Assembly: GCF_014518425.1 (NCBI RefSeq)
Contig: NZ_JACVCU010000005.1
Coordinates: 678 to 64,677, forward strand
DNA: 64,000 nucleotides
Source: Terrabacter sp. MAHUQ-38
Lineage (GTDB): Bacteria > Actinomycetota > Actinomycetes > Actinomycetales > Dermatophilaceae
Direction of reading: 5' to 3'
Made by a program: the position numbers and the translations under genes. This document shows, piece after piece, positions 26,519 through 36,602 of the stretch. Each line of letters opens with the position of its first letter. The first letter of the stretch is position 1. Under the pieces are notes generated by a model. The model worked only from the letters and a program-made list of their open reading frames with translations, was not told the origin of the DNA and did not search any database.

Positions 26519-28710
26519 TCGACGATCCCGAAACGGTCGTGCACGCGCCGCAGCGGCGCGGGCGCCCACCAGTTCCAGCGGCCGAGCAGGGTCATCGTCG
26601 CCGGGACGAGCAGCATGCGCACGAGCGTGGCGTCGATGGCGACGGCTGCGACGAGAGCGACACCCATCTGCTTGATGATGAGGATGTCACCTGCGACGAA
26701 GCCGGCGAAGACGATGACGATGAGCAGTGCCGCCGACGTGATGATCCGGCCCGTGCGCTGCAGCCCGAGCGAGACCGACCGGTCGTTGCCCGCGCCGTGG
26801 CGGTGGAACTCCACGATCCGTGACAGCAGGAACACCTCGTAGTCCATCGACAGGCCGAAGCCGAACGCAAGGACGAGGAAGGGGACCATCGACTCGACCG
26901 CCCCGACCGAGCCGAAGCGGAGCAGCCCCTCGAGGTGGCCCTCCTGGAAGATCCACACGACGACGCCGAGTGCAGCACCGAGCGAGATCACGTTGAGGAC
27001 CAGGGCCTTGACCGGAACCACGACCGAGCCGGTCATGAGGAAGAGCAGCACGAACGTGCCGAGCACGACGAGCCCCACGGCATACGGCGCCCTCGCCCCC
27101 ATGGAGTGGAGGAAGTCGATCTGACCTGCGGCCTGCCCGGTCGTCAACGTCCCGAAGCCGGCGGGCGCGTCGCGTACTCGGGCGACGAGCTCCTGGGCCG
27201 CGTCGGAGGTCGGCGGGCCCTCGACCCGGAGGTCGACGCGCTGGTGGCTCGCGCCGAGCGGCTGCACGGTGACCGACTCGACGCCTGCAGCCGTGCGGAA
27301 CTGGTCGGCCCAGCGGGTCACACCGGCAGTGTCGGCGGAGTCCGCGACGACGGTCACCTCCGGCGCCGAGAGCGTCGGGTAGTCGCGGGCCAGCTGGTCG
27401 AAGAAGACACGCTGCTGGGCCTGCTTCGGGAGAAGCTCGGTGCCCGAGGAGGTGAGCCGCGTCGAGAGCGTCGGCAGCGCCAGGGCCACCAGCACCACGA
27501 CGACACCGAGGATGACGAGGACCGGCCGACGCTGGACCACAGCCGCAAGGCGCGAGAAGACACCAACGTCGGGGGCCTGCTCGACCGCCTTGCGCGACAG
27601 GCGTTTTGCCCCGACGACGCAGAGGGCCGGCACGAGCGTGATCGCGACGACCATCGCGACGAGCACGACGCTGACACCGGCGACGCCGATGGCCCGCATG
27701 ATCGGCGCCTCGAAGAGGAGTAGCCCGGACAGGGCGATCGCGACGGTGAGCCCTGAGAAGAGGACGGTGCGTCCCGCGGTCGCGACCGTCCGCTCCGTGG
27801 CCACGGCCACCTCCTCGCGGGTCGGCACGTCGTGCCGCCGATGCGCGAGCTCCTCGCGGAACCGGCTCACGGTGAGCAGCCCGTAGTCGATCGAGAGGCC
27901 GAGACCGAGCAGCGTCACGATGTTGACCACGGTCGCGTCGAGCTCGACGGCGTGCGAGAAGCCGAAGAGCGAGAGCAGCGCCCCGCCGATGGAGACGACC
28001 GCCCCGACGATCGGCAGGCCGGCGGCGACGAACCCGCCGAACACGAACACCATGACGAGGAACGTCAGCGGCAGCGCGATGCCCTCGCCACGCAGCAGGT
28101 CGCGCTCGACGGTGGTCGTGATGGCCGTGATGACCTTGCTCGTGCTGCCGACCGACCCCTGTCCGTCCACCGCCTCCGCGACCTCGAGCAGTGCGGCCTC
28201 GGCCGCGGCCTCGGCCGCGTCGAAGGCGCTCTCGCCGAGCCCGGGCTCGAAGTCGACGACCGTGACGAAGCCTCCGGCGGCTGCTGTCCCTCCCTCGAGG
28301 AGCGCGGCCACCGCCGGGTCGGACGGACCCCGGGGCGTCAGGAGCGGTGAGCGAACGTCCCTGACCCCGGGCAGCTGCGCGACCGCCCGGGTCGCGGCGG
28401 CGCCGTCCCGGACCGTGGCCGGGCCGGAGAGGTCGGCGCCGGTCACCTGCAGCGTCAGCGTCTGGAGGGCAGGGCGGCTCTCGGCGATGACCCCCTGTGC
28501 GCGGGAGGACTCGGAGTCGACCGTCGGGGCGCCGGAGTGGAGGCGCTCGAACAGGGACTCGCCCGTCACGCCGCCGACGGCAACGGCGAAGCACACGACG
28601 GCCGCGACGGCCCAGGCCGCGGCCCAGGAGCGCGGGTGCCGGGCGAGGACTCCTCCGAGGCGGGCCAGCCGGGTGCGCGGGACCGGCCCTGCCGGTGAGG
28701 GGTTCTGCAC
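26515..28710 (-). CDS. MMPL/RND-type membrane transporter
   Basis: 731 residues with 12 helices in the two-fold MMPL layout: TM1, an extracytoplasmic loop, TM2-6, TM7, a second loop, TM8-12. The Asp-Tyr pairs of the family appear in LGLSIDYGLLTVSRFREE and FGLSMDYEVFLLSRI. MMPL proteins use proton flux to move lipids, siderophores or drugs. It is divergent from rarA, with 17 bases between start codons. It probably forms an operon with the overlapping GNAT gene. Confidence 0.88.
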   Translation of the reverse strand: MQNPSPAGPVPRTRLARLGGVLARHPRSWAAAWAVAAVVCFAVAVGGVTGESLFERLHSGAPTVDSESSRAQGVIAESRPALQTLTLQVTGADLSGPATVRDGAAATRAVAQLPGVRDVRSPLLTPRGPSDPAVAALLEGGTAAAGGFVTVVDFEPGLGESAFDAAEAAAEAALLEVAEAVDGQGSVGSTSKVITAITTTVERDLLRGEGIALPLTFLVMVFVFGGFVAAGLPIVGAVVSIGGALLSLFGFSHAVELDATVVNIVTLLGLGLSIDYGLLTVSRFREELAHRRHDVPTREEVAVATERTVATAGRTVLFSGLTVAIALSGLLLFEAPIMRAIGVAGVSVVLVAMVVAITLVPALCVVGAKRLSRKAVEQAPDVGVFSRLAAVVQRRPVLVILGVVVVLVALALPTLSTRLTSSGTELLPKQAQQRVFFDQLARDYPTLSAPEVTVVADSADTAGVTRWADQFRTAAGVESVTVQPLGASHQRVDLRVEGPPTSDAAQELVARVRDAPAGFGTLTTGQAAGQIDFLHSMGARAPYAVGLVVLGTFVLLFLMTGSVVVPVKALVLNVISLGAALGVVVWIFQEGHLEGLLRFGSVGAVESMVPFLVLAFGFGLSMDYEVFLLSRIVEFHRHGAGNDRSVSLGLQRTGRIITSAALLIVIVFAGFVAGDILIIKQMGVALVAAVAIDATLVRMLLVPATMTLLGRWNWWAPAPLRRVHDRFGIVE

Positions 28711-28715
28711 GCGGA

Positions 28716-28721
28716 TAGCCT
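28716..28721 (+). promoter_or_regulatory. -10 box TAGCCT for leaderless rarA
   Basis: TAGCCT is followed by six bases and GTG 28728. ATG 28731 is nine bases away. No SD is present. Confidence 0.5.
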
Positions 28722-28727
28722 TCCACA

Positions 28728-30131
28728 GTGATGTCGAACAGCCCGGAGGACCTCTTCGGCGCGGCCTCGGCCGCCGACCGCGGCGAGCAGCCCGCCTCGG
28801 CAGGTGTCGCGCCCCTCGCCGTGCGGATGCGCCCCCGTTCGCTCGAGGAGGTCCGCGGACAGGCCAAGGTGCTGCGACCGGGTAGCCCGCTGCGTCGCCT
28901 CATCGAGGGTTCGGGAGGTGCGGCCGGTCCGCTGTCCGCGATCCTCTGGGGCCCGCCGGGCACCGGGAAGACGACGCTCGCGCACCTCGTCGCGACCGCG
29001 GCCGACCGCCGCTTCGTCGAGCTGTCGGCCGTGACGGCCGGCGTCAAGGACGTGCGCGCCGTCATGGACTCGGCCGTGCGCGAGCGGGACCTCTACGCGC
29101 GGCAGACCGTGCTCTTCCTCGACGAGATCCACCGCTTCACCAAGGCGCAGCAGGACGCGCTGCTGCCCGGCGTCGAGAACCGCACGGTCATCCTCGTCGC
29201 GGCGACGACGGAGAACCCGTCCTTCAGCATCATCTCGCCACTGCTGTCGCGCTCGGTCCTCGTGACCCTCGAGCCGCTCACGGACTCCGAGATCGCCGAC
29301 CTCCTTGCAGCGGCCCTCACCGACGAACGCGGCTTCGACGGCGAGCACACCCTCGCAGTGGACGCTTGCGACCATCTCGTGCGGATGGCCGGCGGCGACG
29401 CCCGGCGGGCCCTCACCTCGCTCGAGGCGGCCGCGGGGGTCGCCCTCGACGCGCAGCCGGCCGGGCGCACCTCGGACGACCCCGTCGAGATCACCCTGGC
29501 CCACGTCGAACAGGCCGTGGCGCAGGCCGCCGTCCGATACGACCGCGCGGGGGACCAGCACTACGACGTCGCGAGTGCACTCATCAAGTCGATGCGGGGC
29601 AGCGACGTCGACGCGGCCCTGCACTACCTCGCCCGGATGCTCGAGGCGGGGGAGGACCCGCGCTTCATCGCCCGCCGCATCGTCATCTCCGCGAGCGAGG
29701 ACGTCGGGATGGGCGACCCGACCGCCCTGCAGACCGCAGTCGCAGCGATGCACGCGGTGTCCCAGATCGGGATGCCCGAGGCGCGCATCATCCTCGCCCA
29801 GGCGGTCGTGCACAACGCCATGGCGCCCAAGTCCAACGCGGCATACGTCGGCATCAACGAGGCGATCGCCGACGTACGGGCCGGCCGGGGTGGCGTCGTG
29901 CCCGCCCACCTGCGGGGGAGCGGGTACGCCGGCGCCGAGCGGCTCGGGCACGGCAAGGGGTATGTCTACGCCCATGACGAGCCCGACGGTGTGGCGGCCC
30001 AGCAGTACCTCCCCGACGACCTCCACGACACCGTCAGCTACTACCGCCCGACGGACCGGGGTTTCGAGGAGCGCCTCCGGGCGCGGTGGGAGTGGCTGTC
30101 GGGGCGTCTGGGGCGCACGCGCGGACAGTGA
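28728..30131 (+). CDS. rarA: Replication-associated recombination protein RarA
   Basis: 467 residues, AAA+ ATPase of the RarA/MgsA/WRNIP1 family acting at stalled forks. After the N-terminal [16 protein letters not shown] comes Walker [13 protein letters not shown], Walker [11 protein letters not shown] and sensor 1 ATTENPSF. The C-terminal tetramerisation part ([23 protein letters not shown] and [10 protein letters not shown]) is complete. GTG 28728 or ATG 28731 can start it; the promoter spacing favours GTG. Confidence 0.95.
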   Translation: MMSNSPEDLFGAASAADRGEQPASAGVAPLAVRMRPRSLEEVRGQAKVLRPGSPLRRLIEGSGGAAGPLSAILWGPPGTGKTTLAHLVATAADRRFVELSAVTAGVKDVRAVMDSAVRERDLYARQTVLFLDEIHRFTKAQQDALLPGVENRTVILVAATTENPSFSIISPLLSRSVLVTLEPLTDSEIADLLAAALTDERGFDGEHTLAVDACDHLVRMAGGDARRALTSLEAAAGVALDAQPAGRTSDDPVEITLAHVEQAVAQAAVRYDRAGDQHYDVASALIKSMRGSDVDAALHYLARMLEAGEDPRFIARRIVISASEDVGMGDPTALQTAVAAMHAVSQIGMPEARIILAQAVVHNAMAPKSNAAYVGINEAIADVRAGRGGVVPAHLRGSGYAGAERLGHGKGYVYAHDEPDGVAAQQYLPDDLHDTVSYYRPTDRGFEERLRARWEWLSGRLGRTRGQ

Positions 30132-30252
30132 CGCGGGGTCCCCTCGGCGAGCGCCTCGTCGTGATTGTTACGGCCACGGAGAGCCTCAGCGGACATTGTC
30201 TCGTGCAGGCCTTTACTCGGTAACGATTTGTCATCCATGCACGTCTCGATGC

Positions 30253-30281
30253 TTGGACAGGGCGAGACTGTGTGGCAGGCT
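30253..30281 (+). promoter_or_regulatory. Promoter of the ABC importer operon
   Basis: TTGGAC (30253-30258), 17 bases, CAGGCT (30276-30281), in the 262-base gap after rarA. It would give a leader of about 105 bases. Upstream, GTTAC near 30166 and GTAAC near 30222 form a loose inverted pair that could bind a regulator; I see nothing else in the gap. Confidence 0.45.
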
Positions 30282-30393
30282 CGCGTCGTCCCGGCGGGGG
30301 TGGCATCCGGATCATCTGGTGCGCCCGACGAGGGGCGGCTCGAGTGACGTACCGCCGAGTCGGATGTGATCCCACAAGGATGGAGACAACGCG

Positions 30394-31431
30394 TTGAACG
30401 CAATGCCGGAGCCCTCAGCAACGCTGACCGAGGTATCCGAGGAGAAGGCTTCGACGACGGCCCCCGCTCACAAGGAGGTCCGCACCGGTCGGTCTCCCGG
30501 ACAGGTCGCCTGGGCCCGGCTGAAGCAGGACAAGGTCGCCATCGTCTGCTCCGTCATCATCCTGTTCTTCATTCTCGTCGCGCTCTTCGCGCCACTGCTC
30601 ACCTCGCTCCAGTCCGTCGACCCGATCACCGGCACCAAGGCCAGCGTCTCCGACGTCCACACCGAGCTCGTCGACTTCAACGGACTCCCCAAGGTCGGCA
30701 CGAGCTCGGCCCACTGGCTCGGTGTCGAGCCGCGACTCGGCCGTGACCTGTTCGCCCGCTGGGCCTACGGCGCGCGCCCGTCCCTCATCATCGGCTTCGT
30801 CGCAGCGGCGGCCTCGACCCTCATCGGTGTGACCCTCGGCCTCGTGGCCGGCTACCTCGGCGGCATCGCCGACAAGATCATCTCCTGGGTCATCGACTTC
30901 TTCCTGTCGCTGCCGATCCTGTTGCTCGTGCTCGCGATCGTCCCGATCATGCAGAAGAGCCTCGCGGCCGGCGGCGACCTCACGGCGGCGCAGGTGTCGC
31001 AGATCCGCTTCTGGGTGCTCATCGTCATCCTCTTCGTCTTCGGGTGGATGGGTCTGGCCCGTCTGGTCCGCGGCGAGGTCAAGAGCCTGCGTGAGCGCGA
31101 GTTCGTGCAGGCGGCCCGCGCGATCGGTGTGCCGACCCGCGCGATCCTCTTCCGCGAGATCCTGCCCAACCTCGTCGGCCCGATCATCGTCTCCGCGTCG
31201 ATCGCGGTCCCGGCCTACATCACCTACGAGGCCACGCTGAGCTACCTCGGCGCCGGCCTCGTGGAGCCCACCGCGTCGTGGGGTCGCACGATCGCCGACG
31301 CGCAGAACCTCTTCGCCACGTACCCGTTGTGGTTGTGGCCCTCGGTCATCGGCCTGTCGCTCCTCGTGCTCGCCCTGAGCCTGCTCGGCGACTCGATCCG
31401 CGACGCCTTCGACCCCACCAGTCGCCGATAG
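30394..31431 (+). CDS. Peptide-type ABC permease (DppC/OppC-like)
   Basis: 345 residues. A cytoplasmic N-terminal stretch is followed by TM1 (VCSVIILFFILVALFAPLL), then five more helices in the C-terminal half. The inner-membrane EAA loop reads EFVQAARAIGVPTRAILFREILPN. DppC/OppC subunits carry a periplasmic domain between TM1 and TM2, present here. TTG 30394 has TGGAGAC six bases upstream; ATG 30403 is the alternative. It is first in the operon, whereas OppC normally comes after OppB. Confidence 0.88.
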   Translation: MNAMPEPSATLTEVSEEKASTTAPAHKEVRTGRSPGQVAWARLKQDKVAIVCSVIILFFILVALFAPLLTSLQSVDPITGTKASVSDVHTELVDFNGLPKVGTSSAHWLGVEPRLGRDLFARWAYGARPSLIIGFVAAAASTLIGVTLGLVAGYLGGIADKIISWVIDFFLSLPILLLVLAIVPIMQKSLAAGGDLTAAQVSQIRFWVLIVILFVFGWMGLARLVRGEVKSLREREFVQAARAIGVPTRAILFREILPNLVGPIIVSASIAVPAYITYEATLSYLGAGLVEPTASWGRTIADAQNLFATYPLWLWPSVIGLSLLVLALSLLGDSIRDAFDPTSRR

Positions 31432-31461
31432 CCCCACCCGGTTCGTCGGTCAACAGATGTT

Positions 31462-31478
31462 CCCGGCAAAACGCCGGG
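31462..31478 (+). terminator. Intercistronic stem-loop before the SBP gene
   Basis: CCCGGC-AAAAC-GCCGGG, a compact hairpin in the 72-base gap between the permease and the binding-protein gene. It has no T-run, so it more likely trims or stabilises mRNA than stops transcription. SD AGGGAG follows near 31489. Confidence 0.45.
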
Positions 31479-31503
31479 ACAAGCAACAAAGGGAGCAACA
31501 ACA

Positions 31504-33282
31504 ATGCGCTGGACCAAAGTCCTGACCGTGGGAGCCGCGGCTTCCCTCGGCTTCGTCGCGGCCTGCGGCGCTCCGGCTGCCAACCAGGGGGGAGCCGGCA
31601 ACGGCACCAACGGTGGCAACAAGCCGGTCGAAGGGGCGGCCGCGGCCCTCGACCCGAACGCCAAGGGCCCGGCCCCGGAGATCCCCGGTGCCAAGCGCGG
31701 CGGCATCCTCACGGTTGCCTACTCGGCCGTGCCGTCCAACTTCGACCCGAGCGACCAGTTCTACCAGGACACGGCGGTCATCTTCTCGCTGACGCACCGC
31801 GCCCTCACGACGTTCACCTGGAAAGACAACAAGATGGTCCTCGTCCCGGACCTCGCCACGGACCTCGGCAAGCAGTCCGAGGACGGCCTGACCTGGACGT
31901 TCACCCTCAAGGACGGCGTCAAGTTCGAGGACGGCACGCCGGTCAAGGCGCAGGACATCGTCTTCGCCGCCAAGCGTTCGTTCGACCCGGACCTCGCGGC
32001 CAACGGCCCGACGTACCAGCGCGAGTTCTTCAAGGGTGGCGCCGACTACCAGGGCCCCTACAAGGGCGACAAGAACTGGAAGGGCGTCGAGGCCACCGAC
32101 GACAAGACGATCGTCTTCCACCTCGAGAAGCGCTTCGAGACGCTGCCCTACTTCGTCTCCTTCAACCAGTTCACGCCGATCCCCGAGGCGAAGGACAAGA
32201 AGGCCGACTACCAGCTGCACCCGCTCGCCACCGGCCCGTACATGTTCGACAAGTACACGCCGGGCACCGAGCTGACGCTGAAGCGCAACCCCAACTGGGA
32301 CAAGAACACCGACCCCGCGCGCAACGACTACCCGGACGGCTACCACTTCAAGTGGGGCGTCGACGACCTCAAGACGCAGACGGCCATCCTCGCCTCCAAC
32401 GGCGACGACGCCACGACGCTCAACTGGAGCCCGATCGACTCCTCGCTGATCCCGCAGATCGAGGGCGACAAGAAGGCGCAGTACGCCGAGGGTCCGTCCT
32501 CGTGCGTGATCATGGTCAACATGGACGCGCGCAAGATCCCGCTCGAGGTGCGCAAGGCCATCGCCGTCGCCTACCCGTTCGACTCGATGCACAAGGCGCT
32601 GGGCGAGACGACGCACTCGTTCTCGCCCGCCAGCACCATCATCCCGCCGCAGATCCCCGGCCACCTCGACTACGAGGCCGAGGCCGCCCCGGGCTTCAAG
32701 ATGAACGGCCAGGGCGACGGCAACCCCACCATGGCCAAGGAGATGCTCGCCAAGGCCGGCTACGGGCCAGACAAGCCCTTCGAGCTCGTCTACTACTACA
32801 CGAACGACGACGACTCTGCGCAGAAGGCCAACCAGGTCCGCAAGCAGAAGCTCGAGGCCGCCGGCTTCAAGGTCCAGGACATCGGTGTTCCCGGCGCCGA
32901 GCGTCGCAAGCTCGTCGGCGACCCCAAGGGCAAGTACAACATGCTCCAGTCGCCGCGCGGCTGGTGCTTCGACTGGCCGTCGGCCGACTCGATCATCCCG
33001 CCGACCTTCGGCTCGATCTCGCTCTCGCAGGGCGGCACGTCGTTCGGCAACTTCTCCGACGCGAAGATCGACGCCGAGATCAAGCGCATCCAGAACCTCT
33101 CCATCACGGAGCAGGGACCGGAGTGGGGCAAGATGGACAAGTGGCTGACGGAGAACTACCTGCTGGCCATCCCGGACTACAACGACAAGGGAAACTTCGT
33201 CTTCGGCACGAAGGTCAAGAACGTCATCCCCAACCCGAACAAGGGCATGCCCGAGATCACGAAGATCTGGCTGGACCAGTAA
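31504..33282 (+). CDS. Family 5 solute-binding lipoprotein
   Basis: 592 residues. The signal peptide has a lipobox (GFVAAC), with Cys21 as the lipidated residue. A Gly/Asn/Ala-rich linker follows, then an SBP family 5 fold (RGGILTVAYSAVPSNFDPSD, DGLTWTFTLKDGVKFEDGTPV, ATGPYMFDKYTPGTELTLKRNP). Such proteins bind oligopeptides, dipeptides, nickel or opines; ligand unknown. It is unusually lysine-rich for the window (Lys/Asp/Phe), as in many highly expressed binding proteins. Stem-loops on both sides suggest that its mRNA segment accumulates relative to the permeases. Confidence 0.92.
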   Translation: MRWTKVLTVGAAASLGFVAACGAPAANQGGAGNGTNGGNKPVEGAAAALDPNAKGPAPEIPGAKRGGILTVAYSAVPSNFDPSDQFYQDTAVIFSLTHRALTTFTWKDNKMVLVPDLATDLGKQSEDGLTWTFTLKDGVKFEDGTPVKAQDIVFAAKRSFDPDLAANGPTYQREFFKGGADYQGPYKGDKNWKGVEATDDKTIVFHLEKRFETLPYFVSFNQFTPIPEAKDKKADYQLHPLATGPYMFDKYTPGTELTLKRNPNWDKNTDPARNDYPDGYHFKWGVDDLKTQTAILASNGDDATTLNWSPIDSSLIPQIEGDKKAQYAEGPSSCVIMVNMDARKIPLEVRKAIAVAYPFDSMHKALGETTHSFSPASTIIPPQIPGHLDYEAEAAPGFKMNGQGDGNPTMAKEMLAKAGYGPDKPFELVYYYTNDDDSAQKANQVRKQKLEAAGFKVQDIGVPGAERRKLVGDPKGKYNMLQSPRGWCFDWPSADSIIPPTFGSISLSQGGTSFGNFSDAKIDAEIKRIQNLSITEQGPEWGKMDKWLTENYLLAIPDYNDKGNFVFGTKVKNVIPNPNKGMPEITKIWLDQ

Positions 33283-33332
33283 GTCGGCAGTGACAGCGCT
33301 CCCTCGGGAGAGCAAGATCTGAACCGATAGCC

Positions 33333-33367
33333 GTGGTGGGGGCCCGGGTATTCCGGGCCCCCACCAC
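33333..33367 (+). terminator. Strong stem-loop after the SBP gene
   Basis: A perfect 15-bp stem (33333-33347 with 33353-33367) around a GTATT loop, in the 114-base gap before the next permease. It has no T-run. Likely a partial terminator or a 3' stabiliser that raises binding-protein level over the downstream subunits. Confidence 0.65.
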
Positions 33368-33396
33368 CGGCGCCCACCTCGTTTGGAAGGCAAACC

Positions 33397-34383
33397 GTGC
33401 TCACGTACATCCTCAGGCGGGTGGCTCTCGCCCTGAGCGTCATCCTGGCCACGCTGGTCTCGGCGTTCCTGCTGTTCTTCGCGGGCCCCTCCGACCCGGC
33501 GCAGGCCATGTGCCCCGAGACCCGGTGCAACGCGCAGCGGCTCGAGGCCATCACGAAGAGCCTGGGTCTCGACAAGCCCCTGACCGCGCAGTTCCTCGAC
33601 TACTTCAAGGGACTCTTCGCCGGTCGCGACTTCCTCTACGCCGGCGACACGGTGCACTGCAGCGCCCCTTGCCTGGGCTTCTCCTTCGTGACGCGTCGGT
33701 CCGTCAACGAGGAGCTCTTCACGCGTTTCCCCAACACGGTCGTGTTGGCCCTCATGGCCGCCGTCGTGTTCGTCACGCTCGGCGTCACGCTCGGCATCTT
33801 CGCCGCGACCCGGCGCGGGACCCCGACCGACCGCGCCGTCGTCGGCGCCTCGCAGGTGCTCGGCTCCATCCCGTACTACGTCCTCGCGCTCCTCGTCGCC
33901 CTCTACCCGGTGATCCTCTGGGGCGTTCTCCCGCAGTACTCCTCGCTGTCTTCCGGCGTCGGCCCGTACTTCATCGGCATGCTCGCCCCCGCGTTGATCC
34001 TCGGCCTCGTGACGTCCGCGTCGTACGTGCGTTACACCCGAAACTCGATGATCGAGACGCTCTCGATGGACTACATCCGCACCGCGCGCTCCAAGGGGAT
34101 CAGCGAGCGCACCGTCCTGTTCAAGCACGGCTTCCGCGCCGCGATGAGCCCGATCGCCACGATCCTGGGCCTCGACATCGCCGCGCTCCTCGTCGGAACC
34201 CTCATCACCGAGCAGATCTTCGGAGTCGACGGCATCGGCCGTCGCGGGCTCGCGGCCCTGAGGTCGCAGGACCTGCCCGTGATCATGGGCACCGTACTCA
34301 TCGGAGCGGTCGTCGTCGTGATCATGAACCTCCTCGTCGACATCGCGTACTCCTTCATCGACCCGCGAGTGAGGCTCTCGTGA
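33397..34383 (+). CDS. Peptide-type ABC permease (DppB/OppB-like)
   Basis: 328 residues. TM1 (RRVALALSVILATLVSAFLLFF) is followed by five further helices. The EAA loop reads YIRTARSKGISERTVLFKHGFR. A Cys-containing loop at about 50-90 (MCPETRCN, then HCSAPC) is unusual for this family and may form disulphides outside the membrane. GTG start with SD GGAAGG; the stop overlaps the next gene by GTGA. Confidence 0.9.
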   Translation: MLTYILRRVALALSVILATLVSAFLLFFAGPSDPAQAMCPETRCNAQRLEAITKSLGLDKPLTAQFLDYFKGLFAGRDFLYAGDTVHCSAPCLGFSFVTRRSVNEELFTRFPNTVVLALMAAVVFVTLGVTLGIFAATRRGTPTDRAVVGASQVLGSIPYYVLALLVALYPVILWGVLPQYSSLSSGVGPYFIGMLAPALILGLVTSASYVRYTRNSMIETLSMDYIRTARSKGISERTVLFKHGFRAAMSPIATILGLDIAALLVGTLITEQIFGVDGIGRRGLAALRSQDLPVIMGTVLIGAVVVVIMNLLVDIAYSFIDPRVRLS

Positions 34384-35450
34384 CCGCGACCGCCTCCACC
34401 ATCTCGACCCAGGGCCGGGAGGCTCGCGACGCCGGCGACGTGGTGCTCGACGTCAACGACCTCTCCGTCGCCTTCCCGACGGAGGAAGGAGTCGTCAAGG
34501 CCGTTTCCAACCTCTCCTACCAGGCCCGCCTCGGGCGCACGCTCGCCATCGTCGGTGAGTCCGGCTCGGGCAAGTCGGTGAGCAGCATGGCCGTCCTCGG
34601 CCTGCACAACATGAAGCGCACCCAGATCACGGGCAGCATCAAGCTCGACGGCCTCGAGCTGGTCGGCGCCCCGGCCTCGACGTTCCAGAAGGTCCGCAGC
34701 ACGAAGGCCGCCATGGTCTTCCAGGACCCGCAGAGCTCGCTGCACCCGTTCCACAAGGTCGGCAAGCAGATCGCCGAGGCGTACCAGGCGCACAACAAGG
34801 TGAGCAAGCAGATCGCCTACAAGCGCGCCGTCGAGATGCTCGACCTCGTCGGCATCCCGAACCCGCAGCGGCGGGCGAACCAGTACCCGCACGAGTTCTC
34901 CGGCGGTATGCGGCAGCGCGCGATGATCGCGCTCGGCCTCGTCAACAACCCGAAGCTGCTCATCGCCGACGAGCCGACGACGGCGCTCGACGTCACGGTG
35001 CAAGCCCAGATCCTCGACCTCGTCAACGACCTCCAGAAGGAGTTCGGCTCGGCGGTCATCCTCATCACGCACGACCTCGCGGTCGTCGCCGAGACGGCCG
35101 ACGACATCCTCGTGATGTACGCCGGCCGAGGTGTCGAGAAGGGCGACGCGAAGGAGGTGCTGGCCCAGCCGTCCATGCCCTACACGTACGGGCTGCTCCA
35201 GTCGCTGCCCTCGCACTCGGAGGATCTCGCCGAGCTCAAGGCGATCAAGGGCACGCCGCCCAGCCTGCTCAACCTGCCCAGCGGCTGCTCGTTCCACCCC
35301 CGCTGCGAGTTCAAGGACCAGGTGCCGGGTGACGCCTGCTGGACCACGCTGCCGGAGCTGCGCCCCACCCCGGGCCTGCCCAACCGACAGCTCCGCTGCC
35401 ACCTGCCCGACCCGGTGGCCACGCTCCAGAACGCCGAGGGAGTCCGATGA
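34380..35450 (+). CDS. Peptide-type ABC ATPase (DppD/OppD-like)
   Basis: 356 residues. Walker A is GESGSGKS, the Q-loop is [11 protein letters not shown], the ABC signature is [12 protein letters not shown], Walker B is [12 protein letters not shown] and the H-loop is [12 protein letters not shown]. The C-terminal OppD/F cysteine segment ([16 protein letters not shown] ... DACW) can hold an iron-sulphur cluster in relatives. GTG 34380 overlaps the permease stop; a longer frame upstream is a shadow of the permease gene. Confidence 0.93.
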   Translation: MTATASTISTQGREARDAGDVVLDVNDLSVAFPTEEGVVKAVSNLSYQARLGRTLAIVGESGSGKSVSSMAVLGLHNMKRTQITGSIKLDGLELVGAPASTFQKVRSTKAAMVFQDPQSSLHPFHKVGKQIAEAYQAHNKVSKQIAYKRAVEMLDLVGIPNPQRRANQYPHEFSGGMRQRAMIALGLVNNPKLLIADEPTTALDVTVQAQILDLVNDLQKEFGSAVILITHDLAVVAETADDILVMYAGRGVEKGDAKEVLAQPSMPYTYGLLQSLPSHSEDLAELKAIKGTPPSLLNLPSGCSFHPRCEFKDQVPGDACWTTLPELRPTPGLPNRQLRCHLPDPVATLQNAEGVR

Positions 35451-36502
35451 CCGACCACACGCTGCTCAAGGTCACCGACCTCCAGCGCCACTTCCCGTTC
35501 CGTGAGGTCCAGGGCCTGAAGATGGTGCGGGCCACCGTCCGCGCCGTCGACGGCATCAGCTTCACCGTCAAGGAGGGCCAGACCCTCGGCCTCGTCGGCG
35601 AGTCGGGTTGCGGCAAGTCGACGACCTCGCGGCTCGTGACGCGCCTCGACGAGCCGACCGGCGGCACGATCGAGTTCGAGGGGCGTGACATCACGCACCT
35701 CAAGGAACACGAGCTGCGCGGCATCCGTCGCGACGTGCAGATGATCTTCCAGGACCCGTACTCCTCGCTGAACCCGAGGCACACGGTCGGCTCGATCCTC
35801 ACCACGCCGCTGCGCGTGCACGGCCTGCACAAGGGCAAGGAGAAGGCCCGGGTCCAGGAGCTGCTCGAGCTCGTCGGCCTCAACCCGGAGCACATCAACC
35901 GCTACCCGTCGGAGTTCTCGGGTGGCCAGCGCCAGCGCATCGGCATCGCCCGCGCGCTCGCGGTCGAGCCGAAGCTGATCATCGCCGACGAGCCGGTCTC
36001 GGCCCTCGACGTGTCGATCCAGGCACAGGTGATGAACCTGCTGGCCAAGCTGCGCAACGAGCTCGACCTCGCGTTCATCTTCGTCGCCCACGACCTCGGC
36101 GTCGTGCGTCACTTCTGTGACCAGGTCGCGGTGATGTACCTCGGCAAGATCGTCGAGTACGGCGACAAGAAGAAGATCTACGAGGAGCCGGAGCACCCGT
36201 ACACCCAGGCCCTGCTGTCGGCGGCGCCCGACATCAACGTCGCGCGTGGCATCGCACCGAAGGAGCGGATCCGGCTCGTCGGCGACGTGCCGAGCCCGAT
36301 CGACCCGCCGAGCGGGTGCCGCTTCCGCACCCGCTGCTGGAAGGCCCAGGACGTCTGCGCGCAGGTGGAGCCGCCGCTGGTCCCCTCCGAGGCGGCCCTG
36401 GCGCCGGTTCGCTCGAAGCGCGAGAGCGGCAAGCACATCCAGGCCTGCCACTTCCCCGAGATCAAGACGGACCTCGTGGCGGAGGTCGAGCACACGGCCT
36501 GA
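35447..36502 (+). CDS. Peptide-type ABC ATPase (DppF/OppF-like)
   Basis: 351 residues. Walker [11 protein letters not shown]-loop [15 protein letters not shown], signature [15 protein letters not shown], Walker [15 protein letters not shown] and H-loop [14 protein letters not shown] are all present. The C-terminal OppF segment ([12 protein letters not shown] ... CAQVEPPL) is complete. ATG overlaps the preceding stop by ATGA. With the other four genes it makes a complete importer. Confidence 0.93.
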   Translation: MTDHTLLKVTDLQRHFPFREVQGLKMVRATVRAVDGISFTVKEGQTLGLVGESGCGKSTTSRLVTRLDEPTGGTIEFEGRDITHLKEHELRGIRRDVQMIFQDPYSSLNPRHTVGSILTTPLRVHGLHKGKEKARVQELLELVGLNPEHINRYPSEFSGGQRQRIGIARALAVEPKLIIADEPVSALDVSIQAQVMNLLAKLRNELDLAFIFVAHDLGVVRHFCDQVAVMYLGKIVEYGDKKKIYEEPEHPYTQALLSAAPDINVARGIAPKERIRLVGDVPSPIDPPSGCRFRTRCWKAQDVCAQVEPPLVPSEAALAPVRSKRESGKHIQACHFPEIKTDLVAEVEHTA

Positions 36503-36528
36503 CCCGCGCGAGCGGTCACGACGCGCAG

Positions 36529-36578
36529 CGTATGCCGCTGGGCCGGCTCCCGCACGGGAGCCGGCCCAGCGGCATACG
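36529..36578 (+). terminator. Operon terminator with octamer at both ends
   Basis: A perfect 23-bp stem (36529-36551 with 36556-36578) with a four-base loop, 26 bases after the last ABC gene. Its two ends are the GTATGCCG octamer and its complement. It has no T-run, as is usual in high-GC actinobacteria. Confidence 0.85.
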
Positions 36579-36602
36579 TGCACAACGGCGTGGGACTGGC
36601 GT

